Assembly (NCBI GenBank): GCA_943787675.1
Contig: CALSNK010000007.1
Coordinates: forward strand, 1 to 64,000
Direction of reading: 5' to 3'
Length of the DNA stretch: 64,000 nt
Origin: an uncultured Pseudomonadales bacterium
GTDB taxonomy: Bacteria; Pseudomonadota; Gammaproteobacteria; Pseudomonadales; Porticoccaceae
Part shown: positions 18,893 through 30,371 of the stretch, piece by piece
Layout of the letters: each line of letters starts with the position of its first letter
Position numbering within the stretch: position 1 is the stretch's first letter
The notes under the pieces: model-generated
What the model saw: the letters and a program-made list of their open reading frames with translations, nothing else
What the model was told of the DNA's origin: nothing
Database searches by the model: none
Made by a program: the position numbers and the translations under genes

Positions 18893-20485
18893 CTACTTGG
18901 CGTTTTCAAATCGTTTTCTTTGGCTAGACGAGGGAATCCCCATACTTTCCCGGTATTTTGCGACAGTTCGTCGGGCAACTTGAATTCCCTGTTCCTCTAG
19001 GAGAGAGGTTAGCTTGCTATCACTTAATGGCTTTGCAGCCTGTTCTGCGCTAATCATTGTTTTAAGAATAGCGCAAACTGCGGTAGATGAACACTCTCCG
19101 CCACCGGATGTGCCAACATGGCTGGAAAAGAAATATTTCAATTCAAAAATACCCTGAGGAGTGGCCAGGTATTTAGTGGTTGTCACTCTGGATATGGTCG
19201 ACTCATGCAAATCCAGCTTGCTGGCGATATCTGAAAGCACCATGGGTTTCATGGCAACCGGACCGTGGTCGAGAAAGCCCTGCTGCAGATCAATAATGGT
19301 CATGGCTACGCGCATCAAGGTTTCATTGCGGCTTTCAAGGCTGCGTAAAAACCAGCGTGCCTCTGCAAGATTGTTCTTGAGAAATTGATTCTCGTCGCTG
19401 TTGTCCGAGCGTTTGATCATACTGCTGTAGGTGTCATTAATGCGTAGGCGCGGCATGTTGCTGTCATTGAGCTGCACTCGCCAGCGGCCAGATACCTTCT
19501 CTACAAATACGTCTGGCACTATGTATTCAGCGTCATTGCTGGCCAGAGATTCACCGGGTCTAGGGTTAAGGCTGCGAATTAATAGCAGGGCATCTTGCAC
19601 CTGATCGGCGGTATAACCGGTTTTCTTGGTTAGGCGGGCCAGTTCAATCGATGCAATATCTAGTAGGAACTCAGTAACCAGTCGCTTGGCTTCAACAATA
19701 TTGGGGGTGTCGAGGCTGAGTTGGTTGAGCTGAATAAGCAGGCATTCTTTAATATCGCGACCGAAAATGCCTGGTGGATCAAACTGCTGAAGCCGGTGAA
19801 GCACAGTAACCAGCTCGTCGCTTTGCAGTGCATCTTCTGGGTCGTCGTACGCTATATGGGCAACAATTTCTTCTAGGTTTTGACTGATCAGGCCGCTGTT
19901 GTCAATGGAATCGATAAAGGCTTCGGCAATCTCTCGGTCGCGGTCTGAAAAGGGTGTCAGGTTAAGCTGCCAGTGCAGATGGTCCTGGAGTGATTCGGTG
20001 ACCTGATAAATTTGTTCTAGGTTAACGTCGCTGCCACTACCTGTGGGTGCTGGTGAGCTGTAGACCTCATCCCAGTTAGCATCGACGGGGAGTTCTGGGG
20101 GTGTGTCGTTTTCCCAGGTGCTTTCGGCTTCCGCTTCACTAATGGGCATTTCAGACGCATCGGTGGCAGTGCTGTGTAGGCTTGGGTCATCAGAGTTAAA
20201 GTCGACATCAATTTCGGTGCTTTCAGAGGCGTCGCTTTCAGACCTGTTATTTTCAGAAGGGTCATTCTCGGCGGGGCTATTTTCTGGTGAGCTATTTTCT
20301 GAAGGGCCATTTTCAGAAGGGTTATGATCACCCTCGTCTATCTCTAATAAGGGGTTGCTGTAAAGCTGTTCGATAACCTCTTGGCGCAGCTCAAGCGTCG
20401 ACAGCTGCAATAGCCGTATGGCTTGCTGCAACTGCGGCGTCATCGTTAGCTGTTGGCTGATCTTTAGCTGTAAGCCTGGGCGCAT
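18893..20485 (-). CDS. rpoN: RNA polymerase sigma-54 factor RpoN, with an expanded acidic linker
   Basis: A 530-residue sigma-54. Region I is MRPGLQLKISQQLTMTPQLQQAIRLLQLS, the core-binding region covers ~170-330, the HTH includes LHESTISRVTTTKYLATPQG, and the RpoN box is ARRTVAKYRESMGIPSSSQRK at 501-521. Between residues 57 and 100 the acidic region II is expanded with repeated PSEN/PAEN/SES units, encoded by near-repetitive DNA at about 20190-20330. It sits downstream of lptB and upstream of hpf. Confidence 0.96.
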   Translation of the reverse strand: MRPGLQLKISQQLTMTPQLQQAIRLLQLSTLELRQEVIEQLYSNPLLEIDEGDHNPSENGPSENSSPENSPAENDPSENNRSESDASESTEIDVDFNSDDPSLHSTATDASEMPISEAEAESTWENDTPPELPVDANWDEVYSSPAPTGSGSDVNLEQIYQVTESLQDHLHWQLNLTPFSDRDREIAEAFIDSIDNSGLISQNLEEIVAHIAYDDPEDALQSDELVTVLHRLQQFDPPGIFGRDIKECLLIQLNQLSLDTPNIVEAKRLVTEFLLDIASIELARLTKKTGYTADQVQDALLLIRSLNPRPGESLASNDAEYIVPDVFVEKVSGRWRVQLNDSNMPRLRINDTYSSMIKRSDNSDENQFLKNNLAEARWFLRSLESRNETLMRVAMTIIDLQQGFLDHGPVAMKPMVLSDIASKLDLHESTISRVTTTKYLATPQGIFELKYFFSSHVGTSGGGECSSTAVCAILKTMISAEQAAKPLSDSKLTSLLEEQGIQVARRTVAKYRESMGIPSSSQRKRFENAK

Positions 20486-20542
20486 AGAGGATTGTCGTTA
20501 TTCACTTATTGAGATGCAATATTAGTGCCGACATGCTGAGCT

Positions 20543-20559
20543 GGCAATCACCGATTGCC
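20543..20559. other. Hairpin in the lptB-rpoN intergenic space
   Basis: GGCAATC (20543-20549), loop ACC, GATTGCC (20553-20559) is a perfect seven-pair hairpin in the 88 bases between lptB and rpoN. On the transcribed (minus) strand the U-rich run lies before the hairpin, not after it. It therefore does not look like an intrinsic terminator; it could be a processing site or have no function. Confidence 0.4.
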
Positions 20560-20573
20560 CAAAAAAGCCGTTA

Positions 20574-21299
20574 TTACAGCTTAAAATGCTCTCCAAGGTA
20601 GGTTTTGCGTACTTTTTCGTCGCTGAGGATGTGATCAGTGGATCCTTCGGCAATAACATGGCCTTCGCCGATGATGTAGGCGTGCTCGCAAATATCCAGT
20701 GTTTCGCGGACATTATGGTCAGTGATCAACACGCCAATGCCTTTGTCCCGAAGGTGACGAATAATGTTTTTGATGTCGTTAACCGAGATGGGGTCAACAC
20801 CAGCAAAGGGTTCGTCGAGCAGAATAAACTGTGGATCTGCGGCTAGGGCGCGGGCAATTTCAACCCGGCGTCGCTCACCACCCGACAGACTCATGCCAGT
20901 ATTTTTAGCCAGGTGAGAGATATGAAATTCGTGGAGTAACTCTTCCAGCTTTTGATTGCGTTGCTGGCGACTCAAATTTTTGCGGGTCTCCAAAATAGCC
21001 AGAATATTGTCTTCAACGCTGAGCTTTCTGAAAATGGAGGGTTCCTGAGGTAGATAGCCGAGACCGCGCCGAGCGCGACCATGCATCGGCAGGGCGGTAA
21101 TGTCTTCACCGTCTACGGTAATGGTGCCGCCATCTTGGGCAACCAGCCCGATAATCATATAGAAACAGGTGGTTTTACCGGCACCGTTTGGGCCCAACAG
21201 ACCAACGATCTCGCCCTGTTTGACCGAGATAGATACATCTTTAACCACTGGCCGCTTGCCATAGGCTTTGGCAAGATTACGCGCTTCCAACAATGCCAT
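20574..21299 (-). CDS. lptB: LPS export ABC transporter ATPase LptB
   Basis: A 241-residue ABC ATPase that powers extraction of LPS from the inner membrane with LptFG. Walker A is [13 protein letters not shown] (~35-47), the signature is [16 protein letters not shown], Walker B is [13 protein letters not shown], and the switch is [23 protein letters not shown] plus the [15 protein letters not shown] block identify LptB within the family. Its start overlaps the lptA stop by one base. Confidence 0.96.
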   Translation of the reverse strand: MALLEARNLAKAYGKRPVVKDVSISVKQGEIVGLLGPNGAGKTTCFYMIIGLVAQDGGTITVDGEDITALPMHGRARRGLGYLPQEPSIFRKLSVEDNILAILETRKNLSRQQRNQKLEELLHEFHISHLAKNTGMSLSGGERRRVEIARALAADPQFILLDEPFAGVDPISVNDIKNIIRHLRDKGIGVLITDHNVRETLDICEHAYIIGEGHVIAEGSTDHILSDEKVRKTYLGEHFKL

Positions 21300-21808
21300 T
21301 ACTCTGTGGCCTCTTGGGTTGAGGGGGGGATCACCAGTTGAATGCGCTTTTGTTCGCCGCGCTGATTACCTTTGGCTTTCCAGGTTTCGTTTTCAAGGTC
21401 GTAATTAATGCTGTCACCCTTAATTAGAGTGCCATTGCGAGAAAGTACGGCATTGGATTTAAGATTGATTTCATCTTCGGCCAACAGATAAACAATGGTT
21501 TCGGCCTTGGCAATAATCAGCCCGCCATCGGTTGCGGCCTGTTGCTGGTAGCTGGCAGGTAAGCCGAGGCAAACAATGCGGCTTACTTTGTTATCTTTGT
21601 AATAGACGGTTACCTGGTCTGCTTCTATTACCAGAGAGCCCTGATTGATGACCACATTTCCCTGATACTGAGTGAGACCGGTTTTTTGGTCGCGCTCCGC
21701 AGAGTTCGACTCAATGGTAATGGTCTGAGTGCGATCATCTGGCAACGCCAATGCCGAGAGGCACCAGAGAGAAAGCGCTAGACTAGTAACTGTTCTAAAT
21801 AGGGTCAT
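21299..21808 (-). CDS. lptA: Periplasmic LPS-bridge protein LptA
   Basis: A 169-residue OstA-like protein that polymerises into the periplasmic bridge carrying LPS from LptC to LptD. The N-terminus [21 protein letters not shown] is a Sec signal peptide, followed by the beta-jellyroll with [22 protein letters not shown] start at ATG 21808, giving a proper signal peptide, rather than a longer frame from 21862. The start lies inside the lptC 3' end (14-base overlap). Confidence 0.92.
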   Translation of the reverse strand: MTLFRTVTSLALSLWCLSALALPDDRTQTITIESNSAERDQKTGLTQYQGNVVINQGSLVIEADQVTVYYKDNKVSRIVCLGLPASYQQQAATDGGLIIAKAETIVYLLAEDEINLKSNAVLSRNGTLIKGDSINYDLENETWKAKGNQRGEQKRIQLVIPPSTQEATE

Positions 21809-22364
21809 GGACAGCCTGGACCTTTGATTTGATAGTGAAGACTTCGCTGGCAAGATTCGCATTCAGCCCTTTCCCAGAAATTTTAACCTGCGGGGTCACA
21901 AGTTTAAACCGGTCGTCGGTAGTGGCAATATTTGTTTCCGGCAGATAGCTTAGACTTTCAGTGCTGAGGTGGCTGCTACCTTGCTGGCCGTCGATTACCG
22001 CGACAACGTTACCGCTGAGGGTCAAGGTTTCGCCATTGTTAGACAATGAGCCCTGTTGTGCATTTAGCGCAACGGCGTTGGCGCCGGTTTGCTGATCGAT
22101 GCTGAGGATACTGGGTTGTGACATTAGCACCTTTGAATCGCTGGTAAATAATTCGATTTTGGGTGAGCTTATAAGTAGCTGTTCACCGCCTGTTTTTGAA
22201 AATCGGCGGCTGGTCACGTCAGTCATATAGCTGTCGGCACTGGGTACTTTCTCAACCTGACCCTGCTGCTGCCGCATAAAGGATTTTGGCGGTGAGTCCC
22301 AAATCAGCAAAAACCCACCCACCATTATGAGGAGGCCAAAGCCGAGTAAGAACTGTCGAATCAT
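21795..22364 (-). CDS. lptC: LPS export protein LptC
   Basis: A 189-residue bitopic protein with one N-terminal helix (residues 5-22, FLLGFGLLIMVGGFLLIW) and a periplasmic LptA-like jellyroll (SYMTDVTSRRFSKTGGEQ...). It takes LPS from LptBFG and hands it to LptA. The start overlaps the kdsC stop by four bases, so kdsD-kdsC-lptC-lptA-lptB are translationally coupled from Kdo synthesis to LPS transport. Confidence 0.92.
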   Translation of the reverse strand: MIRQFLLGFGLLIMVGGFLLIWDSPPKSFMRQQQGQVEKVPSADSYMTDVTSRRFSKTGGEQLLISSPKIELFTSDSKVLMSQPSILSIDQQTGANAVALNAQQGSLSNNGETLTLSGNVVAVIDGQQGSSHLSTESLSYLPETNIATTDDRFKLVTPQVKISGKGLNANLASEVFTIKSKVQAVHDPI

Positions 22365-22891
22365 TGGTAGGCAGCCAGAATACTGTCGAGGGAGCCCTGA
22401 GCGCCAAGGATCATTTCGGCCACTTCACGTACCGCACCATCACCGCCTCTGCGAGTCGTTTGCCAATGGGCCTGCTGGGCTAAGGTGCTGCTGCCATTGG
22501 CGGGAGTAATGCCGAGACCTACCCGTCGAATCACAGCCAAGTCGGGTAGGTCGTCACCCATAAAGGCGATTTCATCCAAACTGAGATCCATGGTTTGGAG
22601 CAGCTCGTTCAATGCGGTCAATTTGTCTTCACGTCCCTGGACGACAGGGCTTATGCCTAGTTCGTCGGCGCGGCGCTGGAGTAACGCAGAAACCCGGCCG
22701 GTGATAATGCCCACCTGCACATTGCCCTGTTGAAGCAGTTTAATACCGAGGCCATCTTGAATATTAAAGGCTTTCATTTCTTCGCCGCTATTACCGTAGT
22801 AAAGGCGACCATCGGTGAGTACGCCATCGACATCTAACAGCAGTAACTTGATTTTTTTAGCGGATTCCATCACCGCGGAGGAAGCGCTCAT
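22361..22891 (-). CDS. kdsC: 3-deoxy-D-manno-octulosonate 8-phosphate phosphatase KdsC
   Basis: A 176-residue HAD phosphatase of the tetrameric C0 class that removes phosphate from Kdo8P. Motifs are LLLDVDGVLTDGRLYY (catalytic Asp pair, residues 16-31), GIITGRVSALLQRRADELGI and the C-terminal FMGDDLPDLAVIRRVG. It directly abuts kdsD, the isomerase making the pathway's arabinose 5-phosphate. Confidence 0.95.
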   Translation of the reverse strand: MSASSAVMESAKKIKLLLLDVDGVLTDGRLYYGNSGEEMKAFNIQDGLGIKLLQQGNVQVGIITGRVSALLQRRADELGISPVVQGREDKLTALNELLQTMDLSLDEIAFMGDDLPDLAVIRRVGLGITPANGSSTLAQQAHWQTTRRGGDGAVREVAEMILGAQGSLDSILAAYQ

Positions 22892-23863
22892 CTACACCAC
22901 TCCCGCACGGAGAATGTCGTGCATATGCAGCACGCCAATTGGATGGTGGTTTTCGTCTTCAACAATCAGGGCAGTAATGGTGGCGTTTTCCATAATGTTC
23001 AGCGCCTCAGCGGCCAGAATACTGCTGCTGATGGTTTTGGGGTTGGCAGACATGACGTCTGCCATAGTGGCGCTGGTGATATCAATTTTCTGATCGACCA
23101 CTCGGCGTAAATCGCCGTCTGTGAAAATACCTAGCAAGGAATTATCTTCCGCGACAATGGTGGTCATACCAAAGCCTTTTTCTGTCATTTCGAGCAGGGC
23201 GTCATGGAGAGGCTGGTTGGCCTTTACTCTGGGCACCTCGCCGTCTTTATGCATGATGTCTTCAACCCGAAGTAGCAGATTACGCCCCAGGGCGCCGCCT
23301 GGGTGGGAGAAGGCAAAGTCTTCAGCACTGAAGCCGCGACTCTCTAATAGCGCAATAGCCAGTGCATCACCCATAACCAGGGTCACAGTGGTGCTGGTGG
23401 TGGGGGCCAGGTTTAAGGGGCAGGCTTCGCTACTGACACTAACATCGAGATTGGCGAGAGCGGCCTGAGAGAGCACTGATGCTGGGTCGCCGGTCATGCT
23501 GATCAATGGAATGCCCAGACGTTTAATAAGGGGCAAGATGGTGATTACCTCGGCGGTACTGCCGGAATTTGAAATGGCGATAACCACATCATTTTTGGTG
23601 ATCATGCCTAGGTCACCATGACTGGCTTCACCTGGGTGGACAAAGAATGCGGGGGTGCCGGTGCTGGCCAAGGTTGCGGCAATCTTGTTACCTATGTGGC
23701 CTGATTTACCCATGCCCGTCACTACAACACGGCCTTCACAGGCGAGAATAGTCTCGCAGGCAAGGCTGAAGTCGCTATTAATGCCGGGAAGCATAGCGCT
23801 TACCGCCTGAGCTTCAAGCTCTACAGTGCGTATGCCTGAGGTAATAAAGTCTGTTGTTGCCAT
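22892..23863 (-). CDS. kdsD: Arabinose-5-phosphate isomerase KdsD
   Basis: A 323-residue protein with an N-terminal SIS domain (VVVTGMGKSGHIGNKIAATLASTGTPAFFVHP, residues 47-78) and two CBS domains (~205-323, VEDIMHKDGEVPRV... and MADVMSANPKTIS...). It converts ribulose 5-phosphate to arabinose 5-phosphate, the first step towards Kdo. It is the promoter-proximal gene of the kds-lpt-rpoN run, with 134 non-coding bases up to the calcium exchanger gene. Confidence 0.95.
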   Translation of the reverse strand: MATTDFITSGIRTVELEAQAVSAMLPGINSDFSLACETILACEGRVVVTGMGKSGHIGNKIAATLASTGTPAFFVHPGEASHGDLGMITKNDVVIAISNSGSTAEVITILPLIKRLGIPLISMTGDPASVLSQAALANLDVSVSSEACPLNLAPTTSTTVTLVMGDALAIALLESRGFSAEDFAFSHPGGALGRNLLLRVEDIMHKDGEVPRVKANQPLHDALLEMTEKGFGMTTIVAEDNSLLGIFTDGDLRRVVDQKIDITSATMADVMSANPKTISSSILAAEALNIMENATITALIVEDENHHPIGVLHMHDILRAGVV

Positions 23864-23997
23864 AGTTTGGTTGCCGCGATCTGGTCGTTATCTACCGGTT
23901 TTTGAGTCATGCCTAGGTGCTGTGTGCAGGTATGGCTCGTGCTCTTAATTTCGCCTCTTAATTCCGTCTCTTGATTCGATCATTATAGGGGAAAATT

Positions 23998-24981
23998 CTA
24001 AATAGATGGCCACAGCAGGACATAATAAAAGCCATAGGCCGCTAAGAATATAATTCCCGCAGATCTTGATAGTCGCGCCGGCGAACCGCTCTTGGCAGCG
24101 CGCCACAGAGCCCAGGCGATCATGGCTACCATCATCAACGTTAACAGTGCCATCACGGCGAAATCTCGAGAGAAGACATCAGGGCCCAGGGCAATAGGCG
24201 CAATGGCGCCAGCAGACGTCATTACCAGCATCAGATTAAACAGATTGGAACCAAAGATATTGCCAAGCGCAATATCATGGTGGCCGCGCAAGGCGCTCAT
24301 TACAGAGGCTGCAAGTTCTGGCAGGCTGGTGCCGATGGCTACCACGGTTAATCCTATAATCAATTCACTCACGCCCAGACGGGTGGCAATAGATTTGGCC
24401 CCCCAGACGGTTATTTCTGCACTGACCAACAAAACAGCTAAGCCAATCACAAACCAGAGTATGGCTGTGCCCATAGAAAATTCGGGAATATCTTCAGCTT
24501 CTTCAATGGCTTCGGGATTGGGATGATTCTTTTTATATTTCACCACCAAAATCAACAGGGGAATAATTAACAGTCCCAGCGCCAGACTCTCGCCACGATG
24601 CAGCCAGCCATCATAGAGGCATAGGCCAGCCAGCGCGGTAATCAGTAATAGCACCGGACCCTCTTCGCGCAGCAGGTGTTTTTGTACGGGAAGCGGTGCC
24701 ACGAGGGCAGTGATACCCAGTACTAGGCCAATGTTAGCGAGGTTTGAGCCCAGGGCATTACCCACGGCAAGTTCTCCTGCAGCCTTGAGCGAAGCATTAA
24801 TGGAGACGATAATCTCTGGTGCAGAGGTACCCACAGATACCACAGTAAGGCCAATAATCATCGGCGAAATACCGAAGTTACGCGCGGCGCCAGCACTGCC
24901 TTCAACAAACCTATCAGCACCCCAAAGCAAGCCGAGCACGCCGACTAAAAGGGCAAAAATAGGCAGATACATTGCGGACAT
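23998..24981 (-). CDS. CaCA-family sodium/calcium exchanger (YrbG-like)
   Basis: A 327-residue inner-membrane antiporter with ten predicted helices and two inverted repeats. Each carries an alpha motif: GLTVVSVGTSAPEIIVSI near residue 40 and GLTVVAIGTSLPELAASV in the second half, followed by GNxxGSNLxN. I use ATG 24981 (MSAMYLPIF), with GGAG five bases before it, instead of the frame from 25101. The same position next to kdsD is occupied by yrbG in E. coli. The transported ion is not determined by the sequence. Confidence 0.92.
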   Translation of the reverse strand: MSAMYLPIFALLVGVLGLLWGADRFVEGSAGAARNFGISPMIIGLTVVSVGTSAPEIIVSINASLKAAGELAVGNALGSNLANIGLVLGITALVAPLPVQKHLLREEGPVLLLITALAGLCLYDGWLHRGESLALGLLIIPLLILVVKYKKNHPNPEAIEEAEDIPEFSMGTAILWFVIGLAVLLVSAEITVWGAKSIATRLGVSELIIGLTVVAIGTSLPELAASVMSALRGHHDIALGNIFGSNLFNLMLVMTSAGAIAPIALGPDVFSRDFAVMALLTLMMVAMIAWALWRAAKSGSPARLSRSAGIIFLAAYGFYYVLLWPSI

Positions 24982-25043
24982 AATGTCTCCAGTGACGGTA
25001 GGGATTGTTTGTCGTGGTCGTTTATTCAGCAAAGCGGGAATGG

Positions 25044-25049
25044 TATAGT
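25044..25049 (+). promoter_or_regulatory. Candidate extended -10 promoter for mlaC
   Basis: TGGTATAGT (25041-25049) is an extended -10 element followed by a GC-rich CGCG start region, 82 bases before the mlaC ATG. The -35 position (TTTATT at 25021) is poor, as is common with extended -10 sites. Confidence 0.4.
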
Positions 25050-25130
25050 GCGCGACTGCGAATGTCAGTAGTGAAGCACGAGATTGTTGCTCTACTGTCA
25101 AAGTTTAAGATTCACCTTTGGAAGAACATT

Positions 25131-25769
25131 ATGGATAGAGTAAAAATCGGTCTGCGCAGCATGGTTATGGCGCTTGCAGTACTGTTAATGGCACCGCTGG
25201 CATTGGCCCAAGAGAGCCAGCTTGAGGCACAGAAAGACCCCTATGCTCAGGTAGAGCAGATTACCACTGAGTTACTTGGTGTAATCGGCCAATACACTGA
25301 GCAATATCCAGAAAACGAAGTCGAGTATTTTTTGGCGCTGGGTGGTCTTTTAGATGTTAGCGTCGATTTTAGATTTATCGCCAAGCAGGTGATGGGGCCC
25401 TACTTCAAAACAGCCAGCCCAGCTCAGCGTAATACCTTTGCCCAGAAATTTCGTGAAGGCCTTATTGAAACCTATGGTCGCGGTTTGATCGGTTACAGCG
25501 AGCAGGAAATTGTTTTGCTCCCCCACAGTGACCTCAAGGCTGGCCAGCGTAGGGTCACGGTAAAGCAAGAAATTCGCGGCGATGATGGTGTCTACCCATT
25601 GGCCTATAGCATGGCCCGTAAAAAAACGGGTGAGTGGATGGTTATTAACATGACCATCAACGGCATTAGTCTGGGTAAGACATTCAAGAGTCAATTTGTC
25701 CAATCAGCACAGCGATCCGGTGGTGATGTTGACGGCGTTATTGCCGGATGGTCTTCAGAATCAACCTAA
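25131..25769 (+). CDS. mlaC: MlaC-type periplasmic phospholipid-binding protein, without mlaFED
   Basis: A 212-residue Tol-Toc Ttg2 (MlaC) protein with a signal peptide (MDRVKIGLRSMVMALAVLLM... ending ALAQ near residue 25). The family pattern follows: VSVDFRFIAKQVMGPYFKTASPAQ, FREGLIETYGRGLIGY, and the C-terminal GEWMVINMTINGISLGKTFKSQF. MlaC shuttles phospholipid between the outer-membrane MlaA complex and inner-membrane MlaFEDB. It sits exactly where mlaFEDCB occurs in relatives, but mlaF, mlaE, mlaD and mlaB are not in the window. I start at ATG 25131 with GGAAG upstream. Confidence 0.92.
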   Translation: MDRVKIGLRSMVMALAVLLMAPLALAQESQLEAQKDPYAQVEQITTELLGVIGQYTEQYPENEVEYFLALGGLLDVSVDFRFIAKQVMGPYFKTASPAQRNTFAQKFREGLIETYGRGLIGYSEQEIVLLPHSDLKAGQRRVTVKQEIRGDDGVYPLAYSMARKKTGEWMVINMTINGISLGKTFKSQFVQSAQRSGGDVDGVIAGWSSEST

Positions 25770-25789
25770 ATAAAAAAAGAGTATTTTAA

Positions 25790-26029
25790 ATGAGTCCAGA
25801 AGAAGTACAGGCCCTGCTTGAGAGCGCCTTACCCGATTGCCAGTTTCAGGTGGCGACCGATGGCGGTCACTTCAATATTGTCGCCATTGGCGATCTGTTT
25901 GAAGGCAAACGTCCGGTGCAGCGCCAGCAGGTAATCTATGGTGCGCTTAACGAACAAATTTCCTCCGGTGTTATTCACGCCGTTAATATGAAAACCTTCA
26001 CTCAAAGTGAGTGGGAAAATCGCGTTTAG
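25790..26029 (+). CDS. ibaG: BolA-family protein IbaG
   Basis: A 79-residue BolA-fold protein with the conserved central His/Phe stretch DGGHFNIVAIGDLFEGKRPVQRQQVIYG and the C-terminal INMKTFTQSEW-like HAVNMKTFTQSEW. BolA proteins partner with monothiol glutaredoxins in Fe-S handling. Position between mlaC and murA defines it as IbaG (YrbA). It starts 20 bases after mlaC and ends 23 bases before murA, so it is probably in one operon with them. Confidence 0.93.
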   Translation: MSPEEVQALLESALPDCQFQVATDGGHFNIVAIGDLFEGKRPVQRQQVIYGALNEQISSGVIHAVNMKTFTQSEWENRV

Positions 26030-26043
26030 CGTTTCTTTTCTGA

Positions 26044-27315
<1,272 letters not shown>

Positions 27316-27321
27316 ACAACC

Positions 27322-27954
27322 ATGACACAGATTACCTTAGCCCTAACCAAGGGCCGCATACTCAAAGAAACCCTGCCACTACTAGAAGCGGCAGGCATAG
27401 TGCCGGCGGAAGATATTTTTTCCAGCCGCAAGCTGGTGTTTGACACTAATCGCGAAGGCTTGCGACTGTTAATTCTCCGAGGCTCAGATGTGCCCACCTA
27501 TGTGCAATTTGGTGCCGCAGATATTGGTGTAGCGGGTAAAGATGTATTGCTTGAGCATCAGGGTGATGGCTATTACGAGCCCCTTGATCTGGGCATTGCT
27601 AGCTGTAAATTAATGACCGCAGTGCCCGTGGGCGCTCCGACTCAGACTGGCCGCCTCCGGGTTGCCACCAAGTATATTAATGTCGCTCGCCAGTACTATG
27701 CTGAACAGGGCCGGCAGGCTGATCTTATTAAGCTTTACGGTGCCATGGAGCTCGCGCCAATACTCGATCTAGCCCATGAAATTGTTGATATTGTCGATAC
27801 CGGCAATACATTAAAAGCCAATGGTCTTGTCCCTCGCGATGAGATCGCGGATATCAGCTCGCGTCTAATTGTTAACAAAGCGGCGATGAAAACCAAATAT
27901 GCCGACATTCAGGCAACGGTTGACGCACTGCAAGCCGCGGTGGCTAAACGCTAA
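27322..27954 (+). CDS. hisG: ATP phosphoribosyltransferase catalytic subunit (short form)
   Basis: A 210-residue short-form HisG, which joins ATP and PRPP in the first step of histidine synthesis. Visible are [34 protein letters not shown], and the PRPP loop [14 protein letters not shown]. Short HisG lacks the C-terminal regulatory domain and works with HisZ, which is not in this window. hisD starts on the last base of the hisG stop. Confidence 0.95.
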   Translation: MTQITLALTKGRILKETLPLLEAAGIVPAEDIFSSRKLVFDTNREGLRLLILRGSDVPTYVQFGAADIGVAGKDVLLEHQGDGYYEPLDLGIASCKLMTAVPVGAPTQTGRLRVATKYINVARQYYAEQGRQADLIKLYGAMELAPILDLAHEIVDIVDTGNTLKANGLVPRDEIADISSRLIVNKAAMKTKYADIQATVDALQAAVAKR

Positions 27955-29261
27955 TGGCCGCGTCGATCGCCAAGCTAAATTCCAGCGACGCCGACTTTCT
28001 GGCGACCCTGGATAAGCTGACAGCCTGGGAAGGCGTTTCCAATGTCGATGTTGAACAAACCGTCGCTGAGATTTTGCGTCAGGTTCGCACCCAGGGTGAT
28101 GCGGCACTTATCGACACTAGCAATCGTTTTGATCGCCGTAACTGCACCAGTATTGAAGAGTTCTGTCTGGGTGCCGATCAGCTCCAGACCGCTCTCGAAA
28201 CTATAGCCCCGGAAACGCGCAAGGCCCTAGAGACAGCGGCCAGCAGAATCCGTGAATATCACAGCCACCAGTTGCAGGATTCCTGGCAGTATCAGGAAGC
28301 CGATGGCACCAAATTAGGTCAACAAATTACGCCACTCGAGCGCGTCGGGATCTATGTGCCCGGCGGCAAGGCTAGTTACCCATCTTCTGTACTCATGAAC
28401 TGTATTCCCGCCCGTGTGGCTGGCGTAGAAGAAGTGATTATGATGGTGCCGGCACCAGACAACGAGCTCAGCCCAATTGTGCTGGCTGCCGCGGCTATCG
28501 CAGGGGTTGACCGGGTGTTTACAGTAGGTGGCGCTCAGGCTATTGCCGCGCTGGCTTACGGCACCGAAAGCGTCCCCCGCGTGGATAAAATTGTAGGTCC
28601 CGGCAATATTTATGTGGCCACAGCCAAACGCATGGTTTTTGGTTCTGTGGGACTGGATATGATTGCAGGGCCCAGCGAAATTCTGGTGGTTTGCGACGGT
28701 AAAACAGACCCAGACTGGATTGCCATGGATCTGTTTTCTCAGGCCGAGCACGACGAAGATGCTCAGTCGATCCTAATCGCCTGGAACGCAGAATATATAG
28801 AGGCGGTGCAAGAGAGCATAGATCGGTTGCTGCCAGAGATGGAACGACGCGACATTATTGCTCAGTCCTTGGCTAACCGCGGCGCATTAATTTTAGTGGC
28901 TGATGCAGAAGAAGCCGTTACTGTCTGTAATCGCATTGCCCCAGAGCACTTAGAGCTGTCCGTGGAAGATCCAGAGTCCTGGCTGCCGAAAATTCGTCAT
29001 GCGGGTGCCATATTTATGGGTCGCCACACGTCAGAGGCGCTGGGTGACTACTGTGCAGGCCCCAATCATGTGTTGCCCACCTCGGCCACCTCAAGATTTT
29101 CATCGCCTCTGGGCGTCTATGACTTTCAAAAGCGCAGCTCGGTAATCTACTGCTCAGAACAGGGTGCGTCTGAGCTTGGCAAGGTCGCGTCAGTACTGGG
29201 TCGGGGAGAATCATTAACTGCCCATGCGCGATCTGCCGAATACCGGATAAAGACGCCGTAA
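27954..29261 (+). CDS. hisD: Histidinol dehydrogenase
   Basis: A 435-residue Zn-dependent enzyme that oxidises histidinol to histidine in two NAD+ steps. Motifs are [31 protein letters not shown], the signature [35 protein letters not shown] (residues ~239-273) and [13 protein letters not shown]. Length matches the family. Translationally coupled to hisG. Confidence 0.96.
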   Translation: MAASIAKLNSSDADFLATLDKLTAWEGVSNVDVEQTVAEILRQVRTQGDAALIDTSNRFDRRNCTSIEEFCLGADQLQTALETIAPETRKALETAASRIREYHSHQLQDSWQYQEADGTKLGQQITPLERVGIYVPGGKASYPSSVLMNCIPARVAGVEEVIMMVPAPDNELSPIVLAAAAIAGVDRVFTVGGAQAIAALAYGTESVPRVDKIVGPGNIYVATAKRMVFGSVGLDMIAGPSEILVVCDGKTDPDWIAMDLFSQAEHDEDAQSILIAWNAEYIEAVQESIDRLLPEMERRDIIAQSLANRGALILVADAEEAVTVCNRIAPEHLELSVEDPESWLPKIRHAGAIFMGRHTSEALGDYCAGPNHVLPTSATSRFSSPLGVYDFQKRSSVIYCSEQGASELGKVASVLGRGESLTAHARSAEYRIKTP

Positions 29262-29309
29262 TAAAGCACTGGGTTAGGAAACAGCCACATCTCTTAAAGA
29301 GAGTTTTGT

Positions 29310-30371
29310 ATGAGTAAGTATTGGAGTGATTTTGTTAGTCAGCTTGAACCCTATGTTCCGGGTGAGCAGCCAAACATCAGCAATATCACCAAGCTAAATG
29401 CCAACGAAAACCCCTATGGTCCTTCGCCAGATGCGTTGGCTGTCATGCAGCAGCTATCAAACGATGACCTGCGGCTCTATCCGCCAATGAATGCCGATGA
29501 CCTCAAACAGGCCATTGCCGACAATTTCGGTCTGGTTAAAGAGCAGGTCTTTGTTGGCAATGGCTCCGATGAAGTGCTGGCCCATGCTTTTAATGGTCTG
29601 CTAAAACAGTCTAAGCCCCTGTTATTTCCCGATATTACCTACAGCTTTTACCCCGTGTTCTGCCAGCTTTATGGCATTGAATACCAGCAGGTGCCCCTGG
29701 CTGAAGATTTCTCGATAAACCTTGAAGATTATAGGCGCGACAATGGCGGAATTATTTTCCCCAACCCCAATGCTCCCTCGGGGCGCCTGTTAGGGTTGGA
29801 CGTTATAGAGCAGTTGTTGCAGGCGAACCAAGAGTCTGTCGTCGTGGTCGACGAGGCCTATATCGATTTTGGCGGCGAAAGCGCTGTGGCACTTATTAAT
29901 AGCTATGCCAACCTGTTGGTTGTGCACACCATGTCTAAGTCTCGCTCTCTGGCGGGTATGCGTATTGGCTATGCCATGGGCTCGGCAGAGTTGATTGAGG
30001 GGCTGGAGCGTATTAAAAACAGCTTTAACCCATTCCCCCTGGGCCAGTTGCAGATTGCCGCCGCCATTGCCTCCTTTAAAGACACAGATTATTTTCAGCA
30101 AACCTGTGAGCGCATTATTAATAGTCGCGAACAGATGACAGGGCAATTACAGAGCTTAGGCTTTGAGGTTCTGCCCTCAGCGGCGAACTTTGTGTTTGCC
30201 CGCCACGCAGAAAGATCGGCACAAGAATTGGCCCTAGGCTTGCGAGCGACGGGGGTGATTGTGCGTCACTTTAAGAAGCCACGTATTGAAGAGTTTTTGC
30301 GTATTACCATAGGTACCGAACAGCAGAATGCACTTTTAGTCAGCAGCTTAACGGCGATTATAAACCCCTAA
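29310..30371 (+). CDS. hisC: Histidinol-phosphate aminotransferase
   Basis: A 353-residue class I/II PLP aminotransferase. The PLP lysine is Lys210 in [19 protein letters not shown], preceded by [12 protein letters not shown] and the N-terminal [13 protein letters not shown] of the HisC branch. It converts imidazole-acetol phosphate to histidinol phosphate. The stop overlaps the convergent degS stop by four bases, leaving no room for a dedicated terminator between them. Confidence 0.94.
   Translation: MSKYWSDFVSQLEPYVPGEQPNISNITKLNANENPYGPSPDALAVMQQLSNDDLRLYPPMNADDLKQAIADNFGLVKEQVFVGNGSDEVLAHAFNGLLKQSKPLLFPDITYSFYPVFCQLYGIEYQQVPLAEDFSINLEDYRRDNGGIIFPNPNAPSGRLLGLDVIEQLLQANQESVVVVDEAYIDFGGESAVALINSYANLLVVHTMSKSRSLAGMRIGYAMGSAELIEGLERIKNSFNPFPLGQLQIAAAIASFKDTDYFQQTCERIINSREQMTGQLQSLGFEVLPSAANFVFARHAERSAQELALGLRATGVIVRHFKKPRIEEFLRITIGTEQQNALLVSSLTAIINP

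Noticed and set aside
20543..20559. Intrinsic terminator after lptB
   Set aside because: On the transcribed strand the U-rich run precedes the hairpin rather than following it.
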